The notes under the pieces are model-generated. The model made no database searches and was not told where the DNA came from. It was given only the letters and a program-made list of their open reading frames with translations. The position numbers and the translations under genes are program-made. Of a stretch of 64,000 nt of DNA, positions 17,122 to 23,968 are shown piece by piece (within the stretch, counting starts at the first letter, position 1; every line of letters starts with the position of its first letter). The DNA comes from a virus: IMG/VR virus record IMGVR_UViG_3300027749_000058, positions 1 through 64,000 of that record; one strand, written 5' to 3'.

Positions 17122-17415
17122 ATGTTACTAACAGAACAAGAAAAAAAAGATATTTTATCAAAGTATTCTAACGATACTTCAGATGAACTATTAACCCATT
17201 TGAAAAGAACATATCCCATTGAAGAATATAAGACAATTTGGATGGAAAAACCTCTAAAATCAATCTCAATTGATGGAAAATCAAATTTTGTATCAAACAA
17301 TAAGAAATATATTGTTAGCAAGATATCAAATGAACTGGAAGATAATTGGGGTCATTTAGGTACTCAATTATTAAGACGAACAGTTAAGAAATTTATTGAC
17401 GGAATTAGGTTATAG
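17122..17415 (+). CDS. Hypothetical protein with a leader-like N-terminus
   Basis: 97 residues from the ATG after the TATTTAT box at 17111. N-terminus MLLTEQEKKDILSKYSN resembles the tagged group but is shorter. The body is basic with an ISNELEDNWGHLGTQLLRRTVKKFIDG helix. Function unknown. Confidence 0.6.
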   Translation: MLLTEQEKKDILSKYSNDTSDELLTHLKRTYPIEEYKTIWMEKPLKSISIDGKSNFVSNNKKYIVSKISNELEDNWGHLGTQLLRRTVKKFIDGIRL

Positions 17416-17479
17416 TGGAAAAAACTTATCAAAAATCTCGTTATAATGGAAAATATTTGTCAGTATCAAAAATACCCCC

Positions 17480-17487
17480 TATATTTG
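17480..17487 (+). promoter_or_regulatory. Host-type promoter TATATTTG
   Basis: TATATTTG upstream of the GC-rich hairpin at 17516-17549; no ORF begins within 100 bases. Confidence 0.6.
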
Positions 17488-17493
17488 TATTCT

Positions 17494-17560
17494 GATTCTA
17501 AAATACTCAAAAGCCACGGGGTGGGAGACTGGAAAAATTCCCACCCTGTACTTAAAAAAA
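17494..17560 (+). ncRNA. Candidate short RNA with an 11-bp GC-rich hairpin
   Basis: Bases 17516-17526 (ACGGGGTGGGA) pair without a break with 17539-17549 (TCCCACCCTGT) apart from one G-U. In DNA this AT-rich a 10-GC stem is striking. It follows a promoter and is followed by an A-run rather than a T-run, so it does not look like an ordinary terminator. Confidence 0.5.
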
Positions 17561-17587
17561 AAGTTTGGTGGGTTCAGAAATAGTTCT

Positions 17588-17595
17588 TATCTTTG
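17588..17595 (+). promoter_or_regulatory. Host-type promoter TATCTTTG
   Basis: TATCTTTG 21 bases before the ATG at 17617. Confidence 0.65.
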
Positions 17596-17616
17596 TGAAA
17601 CAAATACGGAAACAAT

Positions 17617-17724
17617 ATGAAAAAAGAAAAGACATATTTTGATGGTATTATGGTTGGATTTGGAATAACCGCTATAATTTATTCAATCTTATTAGGTGTT
17701 GTGATTAGAATGTTAACAAAATAA
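17617..17724 (+). CDS. Single-span membrane micropeptide
   Basis: 35 residues: a charged start (MKKEKTYFDG), one hydrophobic segment (IMVGFGITAIIYSILLGVVI), and a basic end. It has its own promoter. The position in an RNA-rich, early-looking region suggests a host-membrane effector or an antitoxin-like partner; that is inference. Confidence 0.55.
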   Translation: MKKEKTYFDGIMVGFGITAIIYSILLGVVIRMLTK

Positions 17725-17760
17725 ATTGGGATGGATGATGTTTAATCAAAAAGTTTTTTG

Positions 17761-17768
17761 TATCTTTG
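17761..17768 (+). promoter_or_regulatory. Host-type promoter TATCTTTG
   Basis: TATCTTTG four bases before the first stem of the RNA at 17773. Confidence 0.65.
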
Positions 17769-17772
17769 TATA

Positions 17773-17825
17773 GAGTTTGGAACTTACAGGTAATGAAAGA
17801 TACTCGGTATCCAAACTCAAAAAAA
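17773..17825 (+). ncRNA. Candidate compact RNA (about 50 nt)
   Basis: GAGTTTG (17773-17779) pairs with CAAACTC (17812-17818), and inside it GATAC (17799-17803) pairs with GTATC (17807-17811), so the two stems can stack with an 18-base one-sided bulge. The predicted start of transcription coincides with the first stem. No ORF. Confidence 0.5.
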
Positions 17826-17852
17826 AGATTTGACGGTTTGAAAAAGTCTTCT

Positions 17853-17860
17853 TATCTTTG
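17853..17860 (+). promoter_or_regulatory. Extended promoter shared with the tandem RNA units
   Basis: The 32 bases ending here (TTTGACGGTTTGAAAAA, then TTATCTTTG) match nearly base for base the promoters at 18800-18831 and 19112-19143. Confidence 0.7.
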
Positions 17861-17868
17861 AAAAAGAA

Positions 17869-17942
17869 ATCGGGAAGAAAGTAAAAATGTACCTGAAGTG
17901 AGGATGAAAAAATCATCACACCAAATGGTTTGGAATCCCGAT
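17869..17942 (+). ncRNA. Candidate 74-nt structured RNA
   Basis: ATCGGGA (17869-17875) pairs with TCCCGAT (17936-17942) at the ends; an inner hairpin pairs GTG and ATG (898-906) with CATCAC (914-919). It begins 8 bases after the promoter. An ORF from 17898 would run through this RNA, which argues for the later start at 18006 for the RHH gene. Confidence 0.5.
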
Positions 17943-18005
17943 AATAGTTCTTTGATTTATTATTTTATTCGTGTTATTTTTTTCTTTTTAGCGATATTTA
18001 TTATT

Positions 18006-18164
18006 ATGGGAAGAAATAAAAAAGAAAAAGAAAAACAAAAAGTTAGATTTGGAATTAGTATCTCGCCTGAAGTAAATAAAACTTTAGATTCTTTAATGAT
18101 TAACAAATCGAAACTTATTGAGAGTTTATTAAAAAAATATTTAGATGACAAAAAAGTGTTCTAA
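18006..18164 (+). CDS. Ribbon-helix-helix (CopG/Arc-like) DNA-binding protein
   Basis: 52 residues. A very basic start (MGRNKKEKEKQK) leads into the beta strand VRFGISISPEV, helix A NKTLDSLMI and helix B SKLIESLLKKYLDD, a complete RHH fold that would dimerise and bind an operator. It is next to the repeated promoters, which are natural candidate targets. Its end overlaps the HNH gene by 20 bases. Confidence 0.8.
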   Translation: MGRNKKEKEKQKVRFGISISPEVNKTLDSLMINKSKLIESLLKKYLDDKKVF

Positions 18165-18687
18165 ATGTAATATTGAGAAAGATTTATCTGAATTTAATTC
18201 AAGAAAAGGAATTAAAGATGGTAAAAGACCTGAATGTAAAATATGTGGAAAACAGGTAAGAAAAGTTTATTATGAAAGACCTGAAATTAAAACTAAATAT
18301 AAAACTAGTAAGTGTGAATATAATAAAATAAATTCTGATAAAGTTAAATCTCGTAGGAATAGATGGTTCAGAAAAAAAACAGAAACAGATATTTTATTTA
18401 GATTAAGAAGAAATTTAAGAAATAGGATTTATAAATTTATTGGAAAATCATCAATAAGGACAAAAGATATTGTTGGAATAGAATCTAATGAACTAAAAAA
18501 TTATCTTGAAAATCAATTCAATGACGGGATGTGTTGGGAAAATTATGGTGAGTGGCAAATTGACCACATTATACCATTATCATCGGCAATAACTGAAGAA
18601 GAAATTTATAAACTATGTCATTATACAAATCTTCAACCATTGTGGAAAATAGATAACATAAAAAAAAGTAATAAAATTATATGGTAA
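18145..18687 (+). CDS. HNH homing-type endonuclease
   Basis: 180 residues. N-terminal zinc ribbon-like CSKCNIEKDLSEF and CKICG, a basic central stretch (VKSRRNRWFRKK), then the HNH core WQIDHIIPLSSA and LCHYTNLQPLWKIDNIKKSNK. Such free-standing phage nucleases often promote their own spread. Its last five bases overlap the start of the tRNA-Phe gene at 18683, a typical invasion point for mobile genes. Confidence 0.88.
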   Translation: MTKKCSKCNIEKDLSEFNSRKGIKDGKRPECKICGKQVRKVYYERPEIKTKYKTSKCEYNKINSDKVKSRRNRWFRKKTETDILFRLRRNLRNRIYKFIGKSSIRTKDIVGIESNELKNYLENQFNDGMCWENYGEWQIDHIIPLSSAITEEEIYKLCHYTNLQPLWKIDNIKKSNKIIW

Positions 18688-18757
18688 GATAGCTCAGGTC
18701 TGGTAGAGCAATAGTGTGAAATACTATGTGCCGTTTGTTCAAATCAAACTCTTACCA
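18683..18757 (+). tRNA. tRNA-Phe (GAA)
   Basis: Perfect acceptor GGTAAGA/TCTTACC, D-stem GCTC/GAGC, anticodon stem ATAGT/ACTAT with loop GTGAAAT (anticodon GAA), T-stem GTTTG/CAAAC. Loop positions 32 and 38 (G, T) are atypical. It overlaps the stop codon of the HNH gene. A second tRNA-Phe(GAA) lies at 55180. Confidence 0.85.
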
Positions 18758-18766
18758 CGAAAGTCT

Positions 18767-18790
18767 CCAAAATTTATTTTGGTATTTTCA
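18767..18790 (+). terminator. Weak terminator after tRNA-Phe
   Basis: CCAAAAT paired with ATTTTGG over two bases, followed by TATTTT. Confidence 0.45.
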
Positions 18791-18791
18791 A

Positions 18792-19103
18792 CAATAAAGT
18801 TTGACGGTTTGAAAAAACTATCTTATCTTTGTAAAAGAAAAAGACAGAGGTTAATTTTTAAGTGGTGTTTTCTATAATCATCCTTAGTTTTTTCTTCCTC
18901 TTTAAACCAAGAGAAAATGGTAATAAAATATAGTAAGGTTTGCAGGAATGGAATATCCTCAATTCACCTAAAGTAATTAAAATCATATCAAGTTCTTTTT
19001 ACGGTGTTTTTATCTTTGATGTAAAACAAAAGAATGTCTTTCTTTACGAGTTGCCGACTCAAATGAAGTTCTAAGAGATGAACAATTTTCTTAGGATATT
19101 CGC
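18792..19103 (+). ncRNA. Tandem structured-RNA unit, copy 1
   Basis: First of three units with a period of about 311 bases. It opens with promoter TTTGACGG... TATCTTTG (18824-18831). Hairpins: ACAGAGG with CCTCT near 18844 and 18896; GGTG with CATC (18863-18882); AGGA with TCCT (18944-18959); GAGT with ACTC near 19049-19060; CTAAGA with TCTTAG (19071-19094). A second TATCTTTG inside the unit (19011-19018) could start a shorter RNA. No ORF of meaningful length is shared between copies. Confidence 0.65.
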
Positions 19104-19414
19104 CAATAAAGTTTGACAGTTTGAAAAAACTATCTTATCTTTGTAAAAGAAACGGACAGAGGTTATTTTTTAAGTGGTGTTATTACAATCATCCTTAATT
19201 CTTTCTTCCTCTTTAAACCAATAAAAGAAACAAACAAAATGTAAAAAGGTATATAGGAATGGAATATCCTGAATTCACCTCAAGTAATTAAAATCATATC
19301 AAGTTCTTTTTACGGTGTTTTTATCTTTGATGTAAAACAAAAGAATGTCCTTCTTTATGAGTTACCGACTCAAATGAATTTTTAAGAGATGAACAATTTT
19401 CTTAAAATATTCGC
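19104..19414 (+). ncRNA. Tandem structured-RNA unit, copy 2
   Basis: About 85-90% like copy 1. Promoter at 19136-19143 and internal TATCTTTG at 19322-19329 are kept. The last stem has changed on both sides: TTTAAGA with TCTTAAA (19381-19406) instead of CTAAGA with TCTTAG, a compensatory change from C-G to T-A. That supports an RNA whose structure is under selection. Confidence 0.65.
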
Positions 19415-19735
19415 CAATAAAATTTGATTGTTTGAAAAAACTTTCTTATCTTTATAAAAAAAACGGACAGAGGGTTTATTTTCAGTGGTGGTTTCCCATA
19501 CTCACCCATGAGATTTGTAATTTTCCTCTTTAAACTAAAAACAAATCCAAAATAAAACACGGGAGGATTATAAGAATGGTATTCTTTGTCTACCCTTAAT
19601 ATGATAAAATTAACCAAGTCTTTTTTAGTTGTTTTTGACTTTAAATAAAAACAGAAAGATGTCCTCTTTCAGGGTAAACGGAAAATCAACCCATCTACAA
19701 ATGATTCCACAATTTTTCCTGACGGGGAATTCTAA
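19415..19735 (+). ncRNA. Tandem structured-RNA unit, copy 3 (diverged)
   Basis: Same order of blocks but much diverged. Its -7 box is TATCTTTA, one base off. The first hairpin region is GGTGG with TCACC, and the mid hairpin is AAGAAT with ATTCTT (19572-19586) where copies 1 and 2 have AGGA with TCCT, again paired changes. The 3' third no longer aligns well. The unit runs into a strong terminator. Confidence 0.55.
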
Positions 19736-19764
19736 GGAGACACGACGGTGTCTCCTTTTTTTTT
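19736..19764 (+). terminator. Strong terminator closing the RNA array
   Basis: GGAGACAC paired perfectly with GTGTCTCC over the tetraloop GACG, then nine T. Confidence 0.92.
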
Positions 19765-19776
19765 GTGATATTTAAC

Positions 19777-19783
19777 TATTTAT
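19777..19783 (+). promoter_or_regulatory. TATTTAT box
   Basis: CTATTTATAATA 15 bases before the ATG of the fibre gene, directly after a strong terminator. Confidence 0.5.
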
Positions 19784-19798
19784 AATAAAATAGAAAAA

Positions 19799-20809
19799 AT
19801 GTCACAACCAGCAATAACAACACCTTTAGCGTATAATCCAAGTTTATCACCAATTTCAGGAACAGACCAAATTGGAACATTAGCGGTAGGAATTACTGAC
19901 CAAGATTACAGTATAAATCCAGGAGGGATAAAATGGTGGATGGGAGCCGATGAATTAAATGGTTATGTTATTGCCGTTCCTGTTTCAGGAGATACTCAAC
20001 CAACACCAATTTCTGGAGTAACCGCATCTGTTGGGTTTTTTCAATCAACAAATTTAACCGATAATTCTTTTATTGAATTAACAAATAATGAGTTTAATCA
20101 AAATTTTACTGGTGCAACCGAAGCAAGTATATGGTTAACAAATAATGGTTATTGGAATTCATACCCTGCCCCTGTTTTATATTTGGATGCTGGTAATTTA
20201 TCAAGTTATCCTGGTACAGGGACTGTTTGGACTGATTTGGTTGGTGGAAAACAATTTAATTTAATTAATGGACCAGGATATGACCCAGGAAATGGTGGTA
20301 AATTTTATTTTTATGCCGCAGGTAGTCAATACGCCAACTGTTCAACAAGTTTACCATCACTACCAAAATTTACAACAGCAATTTGGCATTATTGGGATGG
20401 TAATAATACAGGTGGATTACCTTGTATATTATCTGAAGTTTATACTAGTAGTATTAACTATTTTGTTGGAGCACCTCAAGGTGTTATTGCTCAAGGAGGA
20501 TATTTTAATGGAGGATTTCAACTTTCACCTCAATTTACGTTAACACCAAATACTTGGTATCAGATTGTTACAACTTGTGATTCAAGTCAAGTGGTTAGAA
20601 TTTATCTTAACGGAACATTAATTAGTTCAACACCTACAACAGGTCCTCAACCATCTTCAAGTAATGCTGGAATAAACTTAATGAGAAGATGGGATAATGC
20701 TGAATTCTGGGGAGGTTATTTATCCACCGTTGGAATTTATGATAAAGCATTAACACCAGGACAAATTTCTGGAATCTATAACTCAACTAAATCAAGATAC
20801 GGATTATAA
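19799..20809 (+). CDS. Fibre/receptor-binding protein with LamG-like lectin domain
   Basis: 336 residues. The first ~125 form a module with GGIKWWMGADELNGYVIA and LTDNSFIELTN and end in WLTNNGYWNS; the same module makes up most of the next protein. From about residue 130 a concanavalin-A/LamG-like jelly roll follows: PVLYLDAGN, TVWTDLVGG, NTWYQIVTTCDSSQVVRIYLNG, and GIYDKALTPGQISGIYN. These domains bind sugars, so a host-receptor or polysaccharide role is likely. Confidence 0.8.
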   Translation: MSQPAITTPLAYNPSLSPISGTDQIGTLAVGITDQDYSINPGGIKWWMGADELNGYVIAVPVSGDTQPTPISGVTASVGFFQSTNLTDNSFIELTNNEFNQNFTGATEASIWLTNNGYWNSYPAPVLYLDAGNLSSYPGTGTVWTDLVGGKQFNLINGPGYDPGNGGKFYFYAAGSQYANCSTSLPSLPKFTTAIWHYWDGNNTGGLPCILSEVYTSSINYFVGAPQGVIAQGGYFNGGFQLSPQFTLTPNTWYQIVTTCDSSQVVRIYLNGTLISSTPTTGPQPSSSNAGINLMRRWDNAEFWGGYLSTVGIYDKALTPGQISGIYNSTKSRYGL

Positions 20810-20834
20810 TATATTTATTAGTCAATGACATACC

Positions 20835-21347
20835 ATGGCTATCAATCAAAAAATATTCGCATATAATACAGGATCGTTAATTTCAGGAACCACTCAAGTC
20901 GGAGACATTGCGGTTAGTGAGATTAACGTTGAATATAGTAACAATTATGGTGGTCTACAATGGTGGGGTGGACCAGATGAAACTAATGGTTATGTGATAG
21001 CACATACTGACCCATCAGGTAGTCATAATGGTGAACCATCAACACCTGCTTATTTAGGATTTTGGAGAAGTAACGGACTTACAGACCAATCTTTTTTAGA
21101 GTTATGTAATTCAATTCCTCCAAGAATTGGATATCCTCCATTTACAAATACTTTAGATGCTTCAGCTTGGTTATACAATAATGGATATTGGACATCATTT
21201 ATTTCTTCAACACCTACAACAACACCCACAATAACACCTACAAACACTCCAACACCAACATCAACCCAACAATACTTTTTATTATTTGAGGATAGTTCAA
21301 TTGCTACGGCAGAAAATAACAATAATATTGAAATAGATATAATATAA
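20835..21347 (+). CDS. Short fibre-associated protein sharing the GGxxWWxGxDExNGYVIA module
   Basis: 170 residues. Residues about 30-130 repeat the N-terminal module of the preceding fibre protein (GGLQWWGGPDETNGYVIA, LTDQSFLEL, WLYNNGYWTSF), followed by a Thr/Pro linker (TPTTTPTITPTNTPTPTS) and a short acidic tail. It may be an attachment adaptor whose lectin part has been lost or is supplied in trans. TATTTAT box at 20812. Confidence 0.72.
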   Translation: MAINQKIFAYNTGSLISGTTQVGDIAVSEINVEYSNNYGGLQWWGGPDETNGYVIAHTDPSGSHNGEPSTPAYLGFWRSNGLTDQSFLELCNSIPPRIGYPPFTNTLDASAWLYNNGYWTSFISSTPTTTPTITPTNTPTPTSTQQYFLLFEDSSIATAENNNNIEIDII

Positions 21348-21360
21348 AAAATAAATTAAA

Positions 21361-21867
21361 ATGGCAAATACAAAAATTAGTGCATTACCACTATACACAG
21401 GAGACACCAATGGATCTTATTTTGTTATGGATAATAGTGGGCTAACACAAACATATAAAGTAACAAAAGAAACATTATTTAGTGGGTATTCAACAAATGT
21501 GGTGTCACCAGTCTCAGGAAGTTGGACTTTGACTACAGGTGCAAACACAGTTAGTTTTACAGTTCCTGCAGGTCAATCATATGTTATGTGGGTGAATGGT
21601 AATATTCCGAACGGTATTATTAATTGGAACGCAACAGTAACACTATCAAACTCAAACGTACCTGTAATAGGTGTACAGTATGGTTGGTATTATCTTGCAG
21701 GAAATGCTTTAGTTTTAACATCAATACCAAGTCAGATAGTTGGAACCGCCGGAAGTATTAGTACTACATCACCAGCAGTTTCAAATACAAATACATTTAC
21801 ATTTGGAATAACTAATAACAGTGGCACATCTCAAATAGTATATTACGGATATATTAAAGTAAGTTAA
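21361..21867 (+). CDS. Tail-fibre-like protein
   Basis: 168 residues. The start TKISALPLYTGDTNGSYFVMDNSG is a common opening of phage tail-fibre subunits, followed by KVTKETL and a beta-rich Ser/Thr/Asn/Gly C-terminal half. No chaperone or enzyme domain. It sits in the fibre cluster 13 bases after the previous gene. Confidence 0.7.
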   Translation: MANTKISALPLYTGDTNGSYFVMDNSGLTQTYKVTKETLFSGYSTNVVSPVSGSWTLTTGANTVSFTVPAGQSYVMWVNGNIPNGIINWNATVTLSNSNVPVIGVQYGWYYLAGNALVLTSIPSQIVGTAGSISTTSPAVSNTNTFTFGITNNSGTSQIVYYGYIKVS

Positions 21868-21948
21868 ATTCACCATCAATTTTTGACACAACTAAATCAA
21901 GATACGGATATTAACATATTTATTATTCAATAAGTAAAATATTAAACT

Positions 21949-22191
21949 ATGGAACTATTAAAAACAATTAAAGAAAGATGGGATGCTGAAACTCCATTAT
22001 TCTTCGTAAAAATTAAAAAAATGGCATTAACTTTGGGAACATCTGCAACAGCAGTTCTATTAGCTAATCAATCATTATCATTAGAATTAGATGGAAACAT
22101 CTTATCAATTTGTAAATACGCAATTGCAGCATGTGTGGCAATGGGTATGACATCACAACTGACAATGGTACCACCAACTAATCCAAAGTAA
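21949..22191 (+). CDS. Holin-like membrane protein
   Basis: 80 residues. A charged N-terminus (KTIKERWDAETPLFFVKIKK) is followed by two hydrophobic segments, MALTLGTSATAVLLANQSL and SICKYAIAACVAMGMTSQL, separated by a short acidic turn. Two-span small proteins next to fibre genes in phages of Bacteroidota are often annotated as holins; no lysis function can be proved here. Confidence 0.5.
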   Translation: MELLKTIKERWDAETPLFFVKIKKMALTLGTSATAVLLANQSLSLELDGNILSICKYAIAACVAMGMTSQLTMVPPTNPK

Positions 22192-22201
22192 TTAAAAACT
22201 C

Positions 22202-22230
22202 ATCCCCATCTTCACGGTGGGGATTTTTGT
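22202..22230 (+). terminator. Intrinsic terminator (copy 1 of a repeated terminator)
   Basis: ATCCCCA paired with TGGGGAT, T5. The hairpin and its flanks recur identically at 23500. Confidence 0.85.
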
Positions 22231-22240
22231 TTATCCAATC

Positions 22241-22247
22241 TATTTAT
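22241..22247 (+). promoter_or_regulatory. TATTTAT box
   Basis: TATTTATATTAAAATAA before the ATG at 22261; the same block precedes the tagged gene at 23560 (box 23539-23545). Confidence 0.55.
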
Positions 22248-22260
22248 ATTAAAATAATTT

Positions 22261-23490
22261 ATGCCGAAAAAAATAGTAAGATTAACAGAATCTGAATTAG
22301 CTAATATTATTAGAAACGTAATTAAGGAACAAAAGAATGTTAATGAAATAATTTTACCTAATATAGATTATAACTATTGGAAATCTAAAGCTGACTCTAA
22401 TGCGGAAAATCCTGGAAATGGGACTTTTGCTACGATGGTTACGACATTAAAAAAACATTTACCAAAAGGAAGTGTTATTTTGAATTACTTGAATGACCCT
22501 AAAGTGGGTGAACATAGTATGAAAAAAATAATTGATAAAGCGGTTAAATTGGCGGATGAATATAGAGACACAACTTTTTATAAAAACAAAGATTCATTAA
22601 CTTTACCATCACCCGTTAATGAAAATTCATTATCTAATTTTATTAATCAAAATGTTTTATTGTTGGGTATTTTTGATGCCATTATGGGTTGGGGGGGTAA
22701 TTCTATAAGAATGTTTTATAATAATGAAAATTCTAATAGAAAAAAATTTGAGGAGTGGTTGCATCATTATAAAGAAGCTATTGAGTTAGTTAAAGAAGGA
22801 TATTTTCAAAATGCTTTACATAAATTTGATGATATACCAGGAATTGATATTTCATTTGCATCTAAGCATTTATGGTTTTGGGGATTTTATTGGAAAAATA
22901 GAGGATATTTGAGTAATAAGGAAACAACTCATGTATATGATACAAGAATTGCTAGAATGTTATTCGGAAAAAAGGCTGAGGTGACCGACTATGATTTGGC
23001 GGAAAAAGAATATGCCAACATAAGAAAAAAATATAATTTAGATGATTATTCTTTTTCTGATATTGAGAAATCTTTATTTTCTTTCTCTAATCAATATTTC
23101 AATAACGAATTAACAGAACTGATGAAAGGTAAAGTTCCGTTAAGCAGAGATGAGGTTGCCAATGGTAAAGATGGGAAAGAGGCTTTAAGGATTTTTGATA
23201 TTAGAAAAAATGAAAGTAATGAAACTCCGTCATCAATTAATAAATGGAAATATGTTAAAAAAGATAAGAAAGAAAAAACCCCTGAAGTATCTCAAGAACT
23301 ACCAAAATCAAAAACATTTGGTAATCTACAAGGAAGTTTTTATGTTGAAAAAGATGCTGTTATGAATTACCCTTGGGTTAAAAGTTATTTAACAAATATA
23401 CCATTTACATCAAGATATAGTGGAAAAGATTATTGGGAAGTAAAACCAAAAAAAGCAAAGGAATTGTTTTTAAAATTAACAAACAACTAA
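22261..23490 (+). CDS. Tagged OGG-like DNA glycosylase homologue
   Basis: 409 residues. Strict leader (KKIVRLTESELANIIRNVIK) ending in I-K-E-Q at residues 21-24. The middle contains ALHKFDDIPGIDISFASKHLWFWG and THVYDTRIARMLFG, which resemble the helix-hairpin-helix and following Asp-containing helix of 8-oxoguanine-glycosylase-like proteins seen in bacteria and phages. If so, Asp in YDTRIA would be the catalytic acid; a catalytic Lys is not obvious. The C-terminal 100 residues are Lys-rich and unknown. A packaged base-excision enzyme could protect or edit injected DNA; that is inference. Confidence 0.55.
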   Translation: MPKKIVRLTESELANIIRNVIKEQKNVNEIILPNIDYNYWKSKADSNAENPGNGTFATMVTTLKKHLPKGSVILNYLNDPKVGEHSMKKIIDKAVKLADEYRDTTFYKNKDSLTLPSPVNENSLSNFINQNVLLLGIFDAIMGWGGNSIRMFYNNENSNRKKFEEWLHHYKEAIELVKEGYFQNALHKFDDIPGIDISFASKHLWFWGFYWKNRGYLSNKETTHVYDTRIARMLFGKKAEVTDYDLAEKEYANIRKKYNLDDYSFSDIEKSLFSFSNQYFNNELTELMKGKVPLSRDEVANGKDGKEALRIFDIRKNESNETPSSINKWKYVKKDKKEKTPEVSQELPKSKTFGNLQGSFYVEKDAVMNYPWVKSYLTNIPFTSRYSGKDYWEVKPKKAKELFLKLTNN

Positions 23491-23499
23491 AATTAACTC

Positions 23500-23528
23500 A
23501 TCCCCATCTTCACGGTGGGGATTTTTGT
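23500..23528 (+). terminator. Intrinsic terminator (copy 2 of the repeat)
   Basis: Same sequence as the terminator at 22202, including about 10 bases on either side. Confidence 0.85.
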
Positions 23529-23559
23529 TTATTAAAGATATTTATATTAAAATAATAAT

Positions 23560-23901
23560 ATGTCAAAAAAAATAATAAGATTAACTGAATCTGATTTGGT
23601 AAGATTGGTTAAAAGAGTAATTAAAGAACAAAGTGAAGAAAGTCCTAAGTTTAAACATAGACTTGGTTGGAAATTTGATACGGATAAAGAACATTGGTAT
23701 GATGAAGGTGACCGCCCTGTAAAGGATTCCGATGACTTTGATGATTATGATGAAGAAATGGAATTTGGACCTGATGATTACGAAGAATTTATAAATCAAA
23801 CAAAAGGATTTAAGAATAAATGGAATCCATCATCTAGTAAACATTATTATGACAGATATACACGACATCATCCATTAAAATTAAGAAAGAAAAGTTATTA
23901 A
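23560..23901 (+). CDS. Tagged small protein, VIKEQ site
   Basis: 113 residues. Leader KKIIRLTESDLVRLVKRVIK with I-K-E-Q at 21-24, nearly the same as the leader at 22261. The body has a long acidic stretch (DSDDFDDYDEEMEFGPDDYEE), then a basic aromatic end (HYYDRYTRHHPLKLRKK). No enzyme motif. Confidence 0.7.
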   Translation: MSKKIIRLTESDLVRLVKRVIKEQSEESPKFKHRLGWKFDTDKEHWYDEGDRPVKDSDDFDDYDEEMEFGPDDYEEFINQTKGFKNKWNPSSSKHYYDRYTRHHPLKLRKKSY

Positions 23902-23914
23902 AATAACATAACTT

Positions 23915-23946
23915 AAATCCCCACTCACAAGGTGGGGATTTTTGTT
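23915..23946 (+). terminator. Intrinsic terminator
   Basis: AATCCCCACT paired with GGTGGGGATT, then T5; related to the two terminators upstream but not identical. Confidence 0.8.
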
Positions 23947-23968
23947 TATAATAGGTATTTATAGATGT

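Noticed and set aside
17898-18005. N-terminal extension of the RHH protein
   Set aside because: It runs through a promoter-proximal structured RNA (17869-17942) and gives a hydrophobic stretch unlike RHH proteins; the start at 18006 gives a complete RHH fold.
19402-19617. Minus-strand ORF of 71 residues inside the RNA array
   Set aside because: Not preserved in the other two copies of the tandem unit and overlaps paired regions.
18792-19735. CRISPR array
   Set aside because: Three repeats of about 311 bases without short repeat-spacer pattern; no cas genes in the window.
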